A DNA stretch of 64,000 bases from Symsagittifera roscoffensis. Its lineage: Eukaryota; Xenacoelomorpha; Acoela; Convolutidae. Location: NCBI RefSeq assembly GCF_963678635.1, contig NC_087065.1, positions 3,770,534 to 3,834,533 of the forward strand, written 5' to 3'. Under the pieces are notes generated by a model. The model had not been told where the DNA came from. It saw only the letters and a list, made by a program, of their open reading frames with translations, and did no database searches. Below, one piece after another: positions 12,638 to 22,244 of the stretch; the first letter of the stretch is position 1; the number at the start of each line of letters is the position of its first letter. Both the position numbers and the translations under genes were made by a program.

Positions 12638-12967
12638 TTGTTTCGTTTTTGTCGGCGAGTTGCCAAGGTTGAAATTCTAAAAAAGAAGCGTCAATTAAAC
12701 GAGAAAGAAAGCACGAAAGATATAGGGATATTCGAGGACCTCACTAAGGCGAGACTCAACTTTCTTAAACTGATGAAAAGAGACAATCGTATTGCTTCGG
12801 CTTGGTCAAGAGAGGGAACTCTCTTCTATCAGATGAAAAATGACAATTACATAAAAAAAATAACCGGGTTCTACGAAGGCGGGGATTTGCTTAAATATTC
12901 AGTCAATGATGTTTTGAGTTGCTTTACTGGTGTTTTCTATCAATCGGAGTCCCCCTCCGGAACCTAA
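12638..12967 (+). pseudogene. LINE ORF1 C-terminal remnant
   Basis: The translation includes IFEDLTKARLNFLKLMKRDN and SAWSREGTLFYQ, the pattern of the C-terminal part of ORF1 proteins from CR1/L2/Jockey-like non-LTR retrotransposons (LT.AR..L......I..AW.R.G.I). No ATG precedes the conserved part and the N-terminus is missing, so the LINE copy is probably 5'-truncated near or before 12600. It overlaps the start of ORF2. Confidence 0.6.
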
Positions 12968-13599
12968 AATTTCAGTGCTACATATAAACGTTCGCTCTTT
13001 GAAAGGTCATCTAAGTGAATTGGAAGCACTAGTATACAGTCTTGAGTCTCCTCCTTCTATTTTATGTCTATCAGAAACATGGCTAACAGAAAACGATGAC
13101 AGTAAATGCTATCTCATTGATGGCTATAATAAGTTTGTAACATGTAACAGAAAAAGCCAACTAAGTAACTACCAGTTTAAAATAGCCGTATTAGACAAAC
13201 CTCCTAGAATAAACAAATTAACATTTATTGATCAACTTGATAAATTTTTGGAAGATAACTCCTCATCCTCAATTCCCTTTGTTATCTGTGTCAATTTTAA
13301 TATCGACATTTCAAAAGTTAATCAACTATCTAACAACTACCTGAATTTCATTTTTTTGAATGGGTTTGAACTTGGCGATACCAAAGGAACAAGAGTTACT
13401 GATACAACAAATACATGTCTAGGTCATTTCATTTATCAAAATTTAACCGAAACAGACCACCAAGTCCTCGAATACCAAAACTTCTCGGATCATTTCCCTA
13501 TCCTCTTGCAATGGACTCTTCCATATTTAATAAATCGAGATAATCGTTTATTTCGTGACCTACAACTTATTAAAAGCAAGCATAAATCAAATATGTGTA
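12930..13599 (+). pseudogene. LINE ORF2 part 1: APE-type endonuclease, degraded
   Basis: Conserved endonuclease blocks appear in order: ISVLHINVRSLKGH (Asn block), ILCLSETWL (catalytic Glu block), a degraded block reading CVNFNIDI where GDFNIDI is expected, CLGHFIYQN where a D-H pair is expected, and an intact SDHFPI. Two conserved Asp positions are therefore replaced, and a segment after CNRKSQ seems to be deleted. The frame stops at the Polinton insertion (13599/13600) and the reverse transcriptase part resumes at 44276. The endonuclease would nick target DNA in target-primed reverse transcription, but this copy should be inactive. Confidence 0.75.
13594..13599. repeat. Polinton target-site duplication, left copy
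   Basis: TGTGTA directly precedes the outer end of the left TIR. The right copy at 44276-44281 reads TGTATA, five of six bases matching. Polintons make 6-bp duplications, so this pair marks the insertion site within the LINE. Confidence 0.7.
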
Positions 13600-14165
13600 A
13601 GTAGTAGATGTTGGAGCTGAAGTGGGGGGGAGGTGACGGACCCCCATGTATTAAGATAGGGATTAGAGCATCCGGTCCGGCAGCTATGTATTAAGATTGG
13701 GCATAGAGTCTAAAATGTATTAAGATAGGGAATACCGATGGTAAGGTTTCAGTGTGATGGTAAGAGAAAGAAAAATGTAATTTTTTTGGTTTTTGTGTGG
13801 AAATGTTTATTTTTTTTCGCAAAATTTTTGGTGCGTGTTATCTAATTGGGAACAATTAATTGTTAATTAAGTGTAGATTGTAGAATTAAGATTATGTATT
13901 TAGTTTTTTGGTATATGGTAAGTCAATGGTAAGAGTTTTTTGTGCAAAAACTTGGAATTTTTATCAAAAAAAAAATAAAATTTTTTCGAAAAAATTCAAA
14001 ACACGATAAAATTTTGTATAATTTGATCTAATAAAAATTTATTAGATACTTTTACTTTCTACCTATCTGAATCCATTCTGAACCTACAGAGACATCGAAA
14101 AAAATCGAATTTTTTGAGAGAAAAAATTAAATTACAAAAAAGTATATAAATCACTGCATTGTATA
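13600..14165. repeat. Polinton left terminal inverted repeat
   Basis: This segment is the inverse of about 43690-44275. Shared landmarks include the outer AGTAGTAGATGTTGG, a G-rich run near 13622, three ATGTATTAAGATNGGG phrases (13646, 13687, 13717), ACCGA(T/C)GGTAAGGTTTCAGTG near 13734, and CCTACAGAGAC near 14090. The inner edge near AGTATATAAATCACTG was judged by eye, so the length of about 565 bp is approximate. The TIR arms differ by indels, which suggests an old insertion. Confidence 0.85.
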
Positions 14166-14253
14166 ATGAGTTTACCGCAAAATTTTACGTTTTAACATCA
14201 TAAAACCAATATAATACAACATCATGAATAAATTTACTACAACAGATCAGTTG

Positions 14254-17200
14254 TTATAAGTTCAATGGTTTTGTATGAATTCCATCATCTTGTACTTGTC
14301 TTTTTGGATAAAAATAGCTTAGTCCTTTCTTTGTCTGTTCAAATGTGGCCACCATATAATTTATAGTTCTGAATCCTCTATTTGTAGATGTTAAGTTGAT
14401 TGCGTCGTCGAGCACTCTCCTGTAATTTGACATGGGGTCGTCTCCAGAATCTTCTAGAACCCGTTTATTTAGTCCTTTACTGCTAAATTTGAACTTATCG
14501 GACTTGTTGTCATAGCAGCAATATGTCTTGCTACACAAACATAGCATTTCTGTACATCTGAATTCTTCTTTAAAAAGTCCCCGTTCCCGCTTATCATGCT
14601 TTTTATGCGTACTGCCACACGTTCGAGGGAAGAAATTGGATTTTGCATCCGCCTTGAAAGTGTCTCTACAGTCATTTTCCCTAATTTTTTCCCAAGCAGC
14701 TCTCTTATCTGGTTTGATACAGTCGTATAAATTTTCTTCGGCAAGTGCCAAGTAAAGTGAGTCTGTGTCCATCTCCAACTCTTCAAATTTATTCACATCA
14801 CAGAACTTGTCAAAGAAGTTATAGTAGAGTTCCAACTTTCTCAGTTTTGCATACTGAAGTATGAAAAAACCAACAATGATGGGTTCTCTGTGCTCAATGG
14901 TTGACTTCATTAAATCCACCTCATATAAGTCCTTCTCAACTGTGTTAAGTCTCTTAAACAGTGGTACATTGATTGCCTTATGAGTTTTTCATCGTTGAGA
15001 TATTTTGTGATTGTATGTCTCGCTCTATCCATCATCTGATATCCATACGAGGAATTACCCAAAAGTTTCATCGTTTCTGCTACAACTCCTGACAAAGGGT
15101 TTTCATCTCCTTCTCTTCTTGCATTAACCCCCGATTGAACGAAATTATTGAAACACTTCCGAGGAGAATATTGAACAAATCGGTAAATTTTGGTGCACTG
15201 TAATCCAAGTTCCATATAAAAGTTGAAGAGAGGAGTTATAACTGTTCCATTTTCCAGCTTGAAACTAGATATCAGCATTCTCTGAGGATGCTTTAACATT
15301 TCGTTCTCGATCGCATAGTTTTTCCTGTAATCTCCAATATCATCTCTTCCGACCTCAGTATTTTTGAAAATTGGAGGAAAATTAGCAAATTTTGATTTTA
15401 GCTCATCTGGAACAACTAAGTCGCACTGAACGTAGCCAAAAAGAGATCCATCTTTTATTTTTCCTAGAAGTGAGTCTGTAGAAAGAAGTCTTTTATAGGG
15501 AAAGTGGGTTCTGACGTGATTTTTGATCTTGTCATCGGTTTTGAAACTTTCCCACCAGTCACACTCCCACATTTCTTCCACTTTGTATCCTTTCTCTTTA
15601 ATATATTCTCGTCGCATATCATCCATTTGTCTCTTCTTGTTTCCTTGCTCAATATCCTGTTCTGTTAAGGAGGGACGAGCTTCTTAACAGGAACAGAAGT
15701 GGTAGTAACATCCCATTGCTTCGAATACTGTTTTACAGTGATCGCAGTAACCATCAACATTAAAACAGTCGCCTTTTTCTGTTTTCCAGATGTAAAAAAG
15801 CTCTCAATTTTACATTCTGGTCTTGATTCTTGATAGAAAGACATGACCATATTCTCAAAGTTGCGAGTTCGATTATGTCTAGCCTTGAATTTCTGCATTT
15901 CAGTGTCAAACTCCCATCTCGTGTACAGTCCTGTTGGCATATCTTGACACATTGAGAAAGGGTAAAGCTGGCTTGCATCAATTCCAACAATTGATTTACA
16001 AACATTTGATGAATTTCTGATGTATTTTTCATCAACTACAGCTTATCGAGTGAAAACAATGGAAGGTCCAACAGTCATGTCCTCTCTAATTTTTTCACAC
16101 AAGTCTTTATCACTTTCGCAAAATGGATAAAACTTGTAATTTGTAGATTTGTGTAGACAAATGTTTGCTAGATTTGGAAGTGTGCATCCAAGTTTTAACA
16201 TATCTATCCCCTTGTTATGATAGAACTGAATCATTTTTTGCGTTGCCTCCAGGGTTGGAACTACATCCTTGTTGTTGTACCACTTCAAAAAGTCTTTGAA
16301 CACTGTCATTCCATTTTTCTTCCAAGTCTCTTGTAAGTAATTGTATTTATCCACACCAGATGAAGGAACAGTCTTGATTTGAAGCTTTTTCAGTGCCTGT
16401 TGTTCGTCAAACCCACTTTTTCTAAGCTTCTCATAATCAATGAAGTCTTTGTCTAGAGGATTGTTGTTTCTAAGTTTACTGAAAAAGGCTTCATACGGTG
16501 GCAATTCAGGAAAGTCAAGTTTGTCTGGGTTATCAAACCACTCATAGGGAAAGAATCCTTTCGTTTCGCTAGCTTTATAGGCTTTGAGAAAGGAGTTCAG
16601 AGTAGTTGCCCCTCCCAGAAACTTTATTATGTCGAGAAATTGTACATCTCCAAACTTGAAAGATGTAAAGTCATTTGCTTTTTTGATGACAGATGTTTCT
16701 TGTTCTTTATCGCGAATCAAATACGGGATTAGGTAGGACTTGATCAAATTTAAATCATATCTACCGCTGTTAAATCCAAAAACAGGTAAAGTATTTACAT
16801 ATCTCTCCAGATGTTGTTTCAAATCAATGAGTTGATTTTTCTGAATTTGTAAGAATTGTGTTGACATATCTACTCCTTCCGAATCTTCAATGCATTCGTC
16901 TTGATACTCAAAATTGTTACTTGAAAAGTTTTTACCACGTTCGTTCAGCTGATCAAAGATCTTTCTCATTCTTTCATTCACAGCTACTTCAATATCTTGA
17001 AATTTTGTTCTCATCTCCAACTTACTTTTTTCAGCTAACAGTTCGAGGTTGGATACAAAATCAATTATCAAGTTCTGTGGATCCTTGTTGTATAAGAAGA
17101 TGGGATCATCAATCAGATTCGATGATATAGAGACTGAAATGGGGACATGTATTCCAATCCACATTGTAGTTTGTGTTTCTTTTAATTCCTCTGTAGGAAC

Positions 17201-17932
17201 ACAAATCGATTCAAAATCGAAAATTGCTAGATAATTGAAGAGCTTGTTATCTTCAGAAACTGGAAGACTGAATCCCTCTAGCTTTTCAAACAAGGTTTCG
17301 CGAAGCTCATAGACGTTCTTTGGGTAAATATGTTTCACTCGGTCCTTGCATCTCAGAAGATGTTTGTTAAAATTGTCGGATTTATTAAAAAAAGTGTCAC
17401 AACTAGGACACCGGAAACACTTGAAGAAAGAATCAATATCATTTGTATGAATGATATGATTGTTAAATCTCAGTATCTTAACTGTTTTATCGAATCTTCC
17501 GATACTTCGTCGAGCTAGTTCTCCTACATATTCTCCCTCTTGGATATCGAAATCGTATATAAAAAGGTTTCTTTGCACAATTTCCTCGAAAACAGGTAAG
17601 TCTTCTATAGAAACTCCACGAAAACTTTTAGGATCATAACCAGATTTTGATATAAAATCTGTAAAGTATCTAGAAGTGTGAGAGTCGAGATCATTATGTC
17701 CGTTCATGTTCATGGTCAATGCGCGGAAAAGACACAAATGATCTTTGTAAGGTTCCTTGTCTTTGTTAGATAAAAGACAATTCACTTGCGTATGTCGTAA
17801 TAAAGGTTCGGGTAAGACAGAGTCCGGACATCCCATGGGGATGTTTTTCAGCAAAGCAGCGAAAATTGTGACGTTAGTAATTATCTTGAATCTCCATTTT
17901 GTGTTTTGACGTTCTTGGGTACATTGCTCCAC
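14254..17932 (-). pseudogene. polB: Polinton protein-primed family B DNA polymerase, broken
   Basis: This enzyme would copy the element from its protein-primed ends. The 629-codon first part (17932-16043) has an N-terminal region, a C2H2 zinc finger (CPSCDTFFNKSDNFNKHLLR), exonuclease motif I (IFDFESI), an Exo II-like block (FNSGRYDLN) and the pPolB insert region. A TAA at 16043-16045 interrupts it; the frame then continues with motif A (GIDASQLYPFSM) near 15970. A frameshift near 15775 and a TAA near 15683 precede the 15626-14910 part, which holds a MWECDWW stretch and motif B (KLLGNSSYGYQ, near 15060). Another frameshift near 14912 leads to motif C (MDTDS, near 14780). All catalytic motifs remain visible, but two stops and two frameshifts make it a pseudogene. 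The start is unclear because no ATG opens the frame; only a GTG is available. Confidence 0.88.
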
Positions 17933-17970
17933 AATATCAAATTTTTCTACTTTTCCTTGGATTGTGGTAG

Positions 17971-18140
17971 AAGTGGCGTCACCGCCTACGCAATTTTCCT
18001 TTTATGGTAATGACGTCATTCTATATTTAGGAGTGACGTCACCACCCACGCAATGTTCCTTTTATGATAATGAAGTCATTCTAGAAATAGAAGTGACGTC
18101 ACCACCCACGCAATTTTCCTTTTATGGTAATGACTTCCAT
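17971..18140. promoter_or_regulatory. 60-bp tandem repeats with TGACGTCA sites, divergent promoter
   Basis: Three units with an exact 60-base period start at 17971, 18031 and 18091. Each has (A/G)AGTG(A/G)CGTCACC, then CC(T/C)ACGCAAT(T/G)TTCC, then TTTTATG(G/A)TAATGA. Perfect TGACGTCA palindromes, the CREB/ATF consensus, lie at 18011, 18034 and 18094. The array is between the minus-strand polymerase and the plus-strand ORFs, where a two-way early promoter would be expected. Function is inferred from motif and position. Confidence 0.6.
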
Positions 18141-18239
18141 CCTTTGAAAGTTCTAGAATTTTCCAGAAAAATTTTCAACCAATCAGAACTAAGCAGTTTC
18201 TAGACATAACTTTGGATCCAAAATATTCATTTTTGAAGA

Positions 18240-18746
18240 ATGTCAATTAAAAAACATTTGAACTTCCTCGAATTACTCTAGAAGAAAAAAGAAATTATTC
18301 CGTGTGATTTCCCTATTGATGAAATAGATGTAGATTCTTACTTTTTTCACAACTTTTTGGACGTTTATGTTGTCCAAAATAGAGTTCTCCGACTAAGTAA
18401 AGATCCCTTTAGAGAAACTTACTCAATCAAAGTGTTAATTTTTGATCCATATTTTGCGTATCAAAGCTATAAACTTACAGCTGAGTTACACTTGACTAGA
18501 AAAGAAATTTTATTTATTTTAGAAAAATTGAAATTAATAAAAAAATCGTACGATAATATTTCAAAGACTCTTTTTATTCCATATCCAACTCCCAAATTTG
18601 TTAAAATTCCCCAGCAAAGTTCTTTATTCCTCCATTTTTTAAAAGATTTTCAAAGTTCAAAATCTTGCATGATCAGGTTTGGTATCAGATTTCCAAAGAT
18701 TTGCTTTGAAAAATTCATCAACTTTGAGTTATCATCTCAAATCTAA
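18240..18746 (+). pseudogene. Unrecognised 168-codon Polinton ORF with internal TAG
   Basis: An ATG at 18240 opens a frame that meets TAG at codon 14 (18279-18281) and then runs open to 18746. The part after the stop is rich in charged and aromatic residues (for example DVDSYFFHNFLDVYVVQN and LTRKEILFILEKLKLIKKSY), and the latter could form an amphipathic or winged-helix-like segment. No family was recognised. The frame may be a gene killed by a nonsense change, or translation may start downstream at a non-ATG codon. It is the first plus-strand gene after the divergent promoter repeats. Confidence 0.45.
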
Positions 18747-18826
18747 ATCAAAATCAAAGAACTTGAATATTTGCTGAAAAATCAACAATTTCTCATCGAT
18801 TATATACAAAAAATTTAGTTAAATTG

Positions 18827-18976
18827 ATGAGAAGACTTGCAGAGATGCTATTTTTATTAATTTTTCTTCTTTTGTTACTTATATTGGCAATATTTCTTAT
18901 TTTTACAGCAAACAACTTTTGGTCATTTATTTTTGCTATTGCTTTTGTGTATATTTTACTTATTTGGAAGACTTAA
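18827..18976 (+). CDS. Small hydrophobic two-TM protein, 49 aa
   Basis: An ATG at 18827 opens a 49-codon frame. After a short basic N-terminus (MRRLAEM), nearly the whole protein is hydrophobic: one helix at about residues 8-27, a short ANN turn, and a second helix at about 31-47, ending WKT. Hairpin membrane proteins of this size occur in many DNA viruses (viroporin-like), but no family match is claimed. It lies about 80 bases after the 18240-18746 ORF and before the ATTGG repeat array. AT-rich DNA produces hydrophobic frames by chance, so coding status is moderate. Confidence 0.45.
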   Translation: MRRLAEMLFLLIFLLLLLILAIFLIFTANNFWSFIFAIAFVYILLIWKT

Positions 18977-18993
18977 GTTCTTGAAAGTATCCT

Positions 18994-19175
18994 CTGATTG
19001 GATACGACAACTTGAATAAAAATGAACTTTTTTGTGATTGGAAACGACAATGTGTAAAATGGAGCTTTGTCTCCAATTGGACACGAGTTTTCTATAAGAA
19101 TTCCATAAAAGGAAACTAAAATCTGATTGGACACGACTACAATCCGAATAAGGAAAATTCATTCTGATTGGTTAA
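18994..19175. promoter_or_regulatory. Five CTGATTGGANACGAC repeats at about 40-bp spacing
   Basis: Copies of (C/G)TGATTGGA(T/A/C)ACGAC, or variants, begin near 18994, 19034, 19073, 19122 and 19163, giving spacings of about 40, 40, 50 and 40 bases. Each carries ATTGG, the complement of the CCAAT box bound by NF-Y-type factors in animals. The array ends about 190 bases before the ATG at 19362, so it may be that gene's promoter. Confidence 0.55.
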
Positions 19176-19199
19176 ACCCACACATTCCAGTTGAAGGTA

Positions 19200-19330
19200 C
19201 TCCTCTCTCTTAACTAAAAATAATTTCATTTTCAACTTAACTTCCGTCAACTACCTCCTCTCTCAGCTCTAAATACAATAATTTCAACTTAACTACCGGC
19301 AACTTTCTCCCTCTCAACTGTAAATCTTGT
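19200..19330. repeat. Tandem repeat in the presumed leader of the 19362 gene
   Basis: Two and a half imperfect copies of a unit of about 60 bases: CTCCTCTCTC, then a TAAATA(C/A)AATAATTTCA stretch, then CAACTTAACT(T/A)CCG(T/G)CAACT. It is pyrimidine-rich and lies immediately upstream of the ORF. Confidence 0.6.
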
Positions 19331-19361
19331 TTTTACTCATTTAGTCAACTTATTGCTCAAA

Positions 19362-19856
19362 ATGATAGTACAAAACAACAACCTTATGTTCTCGGTGGAA
19401 TTTCCGGCTGATTTATTACAAATCCAAGTGCGAGAAACAGTTTGTGGAGTTTTTCTGGCACGAATGGACATCCCAATCCAAGTCTGGCATATGGTGGAGG
19501 TGATGCGCAGGGATTTCAAGGAACATCATATAACGCAAGTACCTCCTACAGAGAATCAACTTGGGGAAATGCAAATGATGGAGGAAGTGGCCGAGCATGT
19601 GGGAATGAACTACCCCGAAATTCCTGACTCTAGATATGTGGCCCAACCATTCGACGATTTCCTCTTTCCTTGGGAAGAGGGATCTGTGGACAACCCAATT
19701 ACCATCGAAGAGAATGAGGGGTTCTCTGAGCCAAGGAATCCAGTCAGCGAACCACCAAGACAACCACCAGTGATGGAGGCAAGACCAGCTTTGCGCTCCA
19801 TTGAGAACTTGCAAAATTTTGAGAACTCAGCTGCTCGACAGCTCTTTGATTTGTAA
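19362..19856 (+). CDS. Unrecognised acidic Polinton protein, 164 aa
   Basis: The first ATG of the open frame is at 19362. The N-terminal half contains FSVEFPADLLQIQVRETVC and ARMDIPIQVWHMVEVMRRDF, which could fold into a small alpha/beta domain. The C-terminal half is acidic and Pro-rich; DNPITIEENEG resembles a SUMO-interaction motif (hydrophobic core followed by acids), and the protein ends NSAARQLFDL. No family was recognised. Upstream are the ATTGG array and a pyrimidine-rich leader. A regulatory role is possible but unproved. A second frame (from 19442) is also open for 61 codons and is Gly/Ser/Asn-rich, so the frame choice is not fully certain. Confidence 0.5.
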   Translation: MIVQNNNLMFSVEFPADLLQIQVRETVCGVFLARMDIPIQVWHMVEVMRRDFKEHHITQVPPTENQLGEMQMMEEVAEHVGMNYPEIPDSRYVAQPFDDFLFPWEEGSVDNPITIEENEGFSEPRNPVSEPPRQPPVMEARPALRSIENLQNFENSAARQLFDL

Positions 19857-19859
19857 ATA

Positions 19860-20670
19860 ATTTGGCTACTGTCTTGTGCTTTGTAATTTAATTGTTTTAC
19901 ATCTAGTAAATTTATTTTCAAGAGATAGGAACAAAGAGATCATAGAAAAGTTTATTAAGAAATTTCAACGGTAAAAATTTGTTAAAATGAAACTAATTAT
20001 GCATCTGGTAAATACTTTTATAGAATTTTGTTAGAAAAATGGCAAAAAAATTCAACCAATTTTTGCAAGCATGTTAAAAACTTGACATTAATCTTTGCAC
20101 CATGCAAAACTTTTCATAATTTTTTTTGCACACTTGTTAAAAAAATTAAAGAAAATCTCGCAAATTAAGAAAAATTTCAATAAATATTTTCTCATTTCAA
20201 AGAAAACTGAAAGAGGATTTTCTTGCACATTTAATAATTAAAGAAAATGAAAATCTTTGTTAGAATTTTGATCATAAATAAAATCTCCTCTTTGCATGTA
20301 TATTGATCAAAAAAACCTGAAAAACAATGTATTAAGATAGGGAATAGCACTCAAAGTCAGCAATTATGAAAAATTTTTAGCATTAATTTAACAAGTTTTT
20401 TACAATAAAATTTTGCAATTTTTGCATATGCATAAGAAAAAATAAGTTAGATTTTTGAATTTGTTTTCAAAAAAATCACGAAAAAACTCGCATCTAACAC
20501 AAAAATTTGTTGAAAATTTTTGCATTTGTTGAAAAAACCAAAACAGTTTTTGCATCTTGTGAAAAACTTTAATTAAATTTTTGCAAACGTGTTGAAAAAA
20601 TCAAACCAAAATTTGCATCTTGCAAAAAAACTCCTGATTTAAATAAAAACAATTTCGACAATTTTATTAA
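19860..20670. other. AT-rich region with TTTTTGCA repeats and a TIR-derived phrase
   Basis: No gene. TTTTTGCA(T/A) followed by a GTTGAAAAAA or TTGTGAAAAA phrase recurs at least six times between 20050 and 20640. At about 20327-20348 the sequence ATGTATTAAGATAGGGAATA is identical to the innermost of the three phrases in the left TIR (near 13717). The region separates two converging genes (19362 plus strand, 21274 minus strand). Confidence 0.55.
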
Positions 20671-20677
20671 CAAATAT

Positions 20678-21274
20678 TCAATTATTAATAGAAAAATTGA
20701 TACGCTCACTATTTACGGTACCAAAACCATCAATAAAACAATCAACAATTTTCAACAAGTCAGTCTCATAATTTGAGTTTTGAACTTTTCGAATCCTTTC
20801 CAAAAAAGCTGATCCAAGAGTCTGAGTGGACGCAAGCTTCTGAGCAGAACTGAGATAATGTCTTTTGAATTTTTTTCGCAGCAGTCGTTTCTTTGCAACA
20901 CCGGTTAATTTTTCCGGTATTCTACATTTCAAGTTGTGTTCGACTGCACGATTCAATTGATTAAAAACTTCACCTCTTGATGAAATAATATTGAAATAAA
21001 ATCTGTATTTGTATAAAGTATATATACAGTCAACAATTTGATAAGTGAAATGATATTTATCTAATCTTTGCAAAATCTGATCAAGCGATGATCCGATTAA
21101 TACTAAGTGAAATTTGCAATTTTCCACTGGGCAGAATGATGAATGGTTAGATACACAGTAGTCTTGGGTGACAATAAATTTTTCATAAAAGTTTTCTGAG
21201 ACAGAGATAAAAAGAGATTTTGCATTGTAGTCCGAATAAAAAGTGGGATATGCTTGACACATAGCAGATGCCAT
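20678..21274 (-). CDS. Unrecognised Polinton protein, 198 aa
   Basis: The frame reads from an ATG at 21274 (a GTG is one codon upstream) to 20678. The N-terminal half is aromatic-rich with four to five Cys residues (SNHSSFCPVENCKFHLVLIG) and probably alternates strands and helices (DQILQRLDKYHFTYQIVDC). The C-terminal half is basic (KKRLLRKKFKRHYLSS). The CPVENCKFH pair may bind metal. No family was recognised. The gene diverges from the one at 21513 across a short intergenic region that carries the CCTACGCAAT motif seen at the polymerase promoter, suggesting co-regulation. No internal stop is present. Confidence 0.55.
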   Translation of the reverse strand: MASAMCQAYPTFYSDYNAKSLFISVSENFYEKFIVTQDYCVSNHSSFCPVENCKFHLVLIGSSLDQILQRLDKYHFTYQIVDCIYTLYKYRFYFNIISSRGEVFNQLNRAVEHNLKCRIPEKLTGVAKKRLLRKKFKRHYLSSAQKLASTQTLGSAFLERIRKVQNSNYETDLLKIVDCFIDGFGTVNSERINFSINN

Positions 21275-21324
21275 CACCGATTACTTGTTGAAAATGATTT
21301 TTATCTATATTGAATTGCTTATAT

Positions 21325-21400
21325 AGTAGTTCCATCACCTACGCAATGTCCATATTTGAATCATCACCTACTCATTATTCCATATAAGGTAATAATACCT
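21325..21400. promoter_or_regulatory. Second divergent promoter with CCTACGCAAT-type motif
   Basis: TCACCTACGCAATGTCC near 21333 and TCACCTACTCATTATTCC near 21364, the latter followed by ATATAAGGTAATAATA, match the unit of the 17971-18140 array (CCTACGCAATTTTCC, then TTATGGTAATGA). This region sits between the minus-strand gene ending at 21274 and the plus-strand gene starting at 21513. The TGACGTCA part is not present here. Confidence 0.55.
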
Positions 21401-21512
21401 TACATGGATTGTACAGTGAGTCATCTAGATTTCCTAATTTCTATAAATTTACAAATATCATTATTTTGAAATATATACTACCAATTAGTTGATTCTGAAT
21501 CTCAAATCAAAA

Positions 21513-22053
21513 ATGTATTCACGAAAAGATATCCTTCCCAACTATATTGAATTTGCTAAGAACCAAAAAAGGATTAGGAGATTTTCTTGGTCCCAAAAAC
21601 CCTACAACGGAAAAATTTACTTTGAACCTTGCTTCCAATTGCTACAGAAAAATGAATCTGGACAAATCGAAAAAACACAGCAAGTCTATTTTGGTGAAAA
21701 AGAAGGGGAAAGGATATCAGCAATACGGAATACTGTTATTCACGATGCTGAAAACCTTGGACTCGTTCCTGTATTGGAACCCTATTCTGACAAAGACTCA
21801 ACCATGGAGCAGGAACTTGCGAACTGTCATGCGGTGTATGACGTAACAACATACACGAAGAGAAGGGTGTGTGTCACAATCAAGAAAGTACAGTGTGAAC
21901 AAGCCACCCTACATTCAGGTTCGACTCTTCACTGCAAAGGAGAACGAAGTCTTGAAGCAAGTTGCCTATGTCAACTATACTTTGAACGAATTCAAAGAAC
22001 CTGCCCAAGTCTTGGGAGATTTTATGTTTGTTGAGAACTGTATTGTTCAATAA
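21513..22053 (+). pseudogene. Unrecognised Polinton gene with a frameshift
   Basis: An ATG at 21513 opens a frame with YIEFAKNQKRIRRFSWSQK and QQVYFGEKEGERISAIRN; it remains meaningful to about 21890. The natural continuation then lies in another frame (21871-22053), which contains PYIQVRLFTAKENEVLKQ and ends in VENCIVQ. A one-frame slip near 21890-21900 therefore splits a protein of about 180 residues. The sense of the two parts is judged from composition and codon continuity; no family was recognised. It is the last gene before the amplified module. Confidence 0.5.
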
Positions 22054-22244
22054 TTTTGTTGTTGAGTGATGTTATTATAGTAATGTAATTCAAATATTCA
22101 TCTTCTTGAATCTTTTTTTAAAACTTCTTTGAGCTGAGCAGTATGAGTTGGAACATTGGTTTTTTCAGAAATCTTGTTTTAAAGCTTCAAAATAAATTCG
22201 GAGTTTTTCATATCGTCTTACAAGAAAAGTCCCAGAAATTTTAA

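Noticed and set aside
19416-19814. Minus-strand 132-codon ORF opposite the 19362 gene
   Set aside because: Composition (many Trp, His, Leu) looks like an antisense frame, and the plus-strand frame has an ATG and promoter-like repeats.
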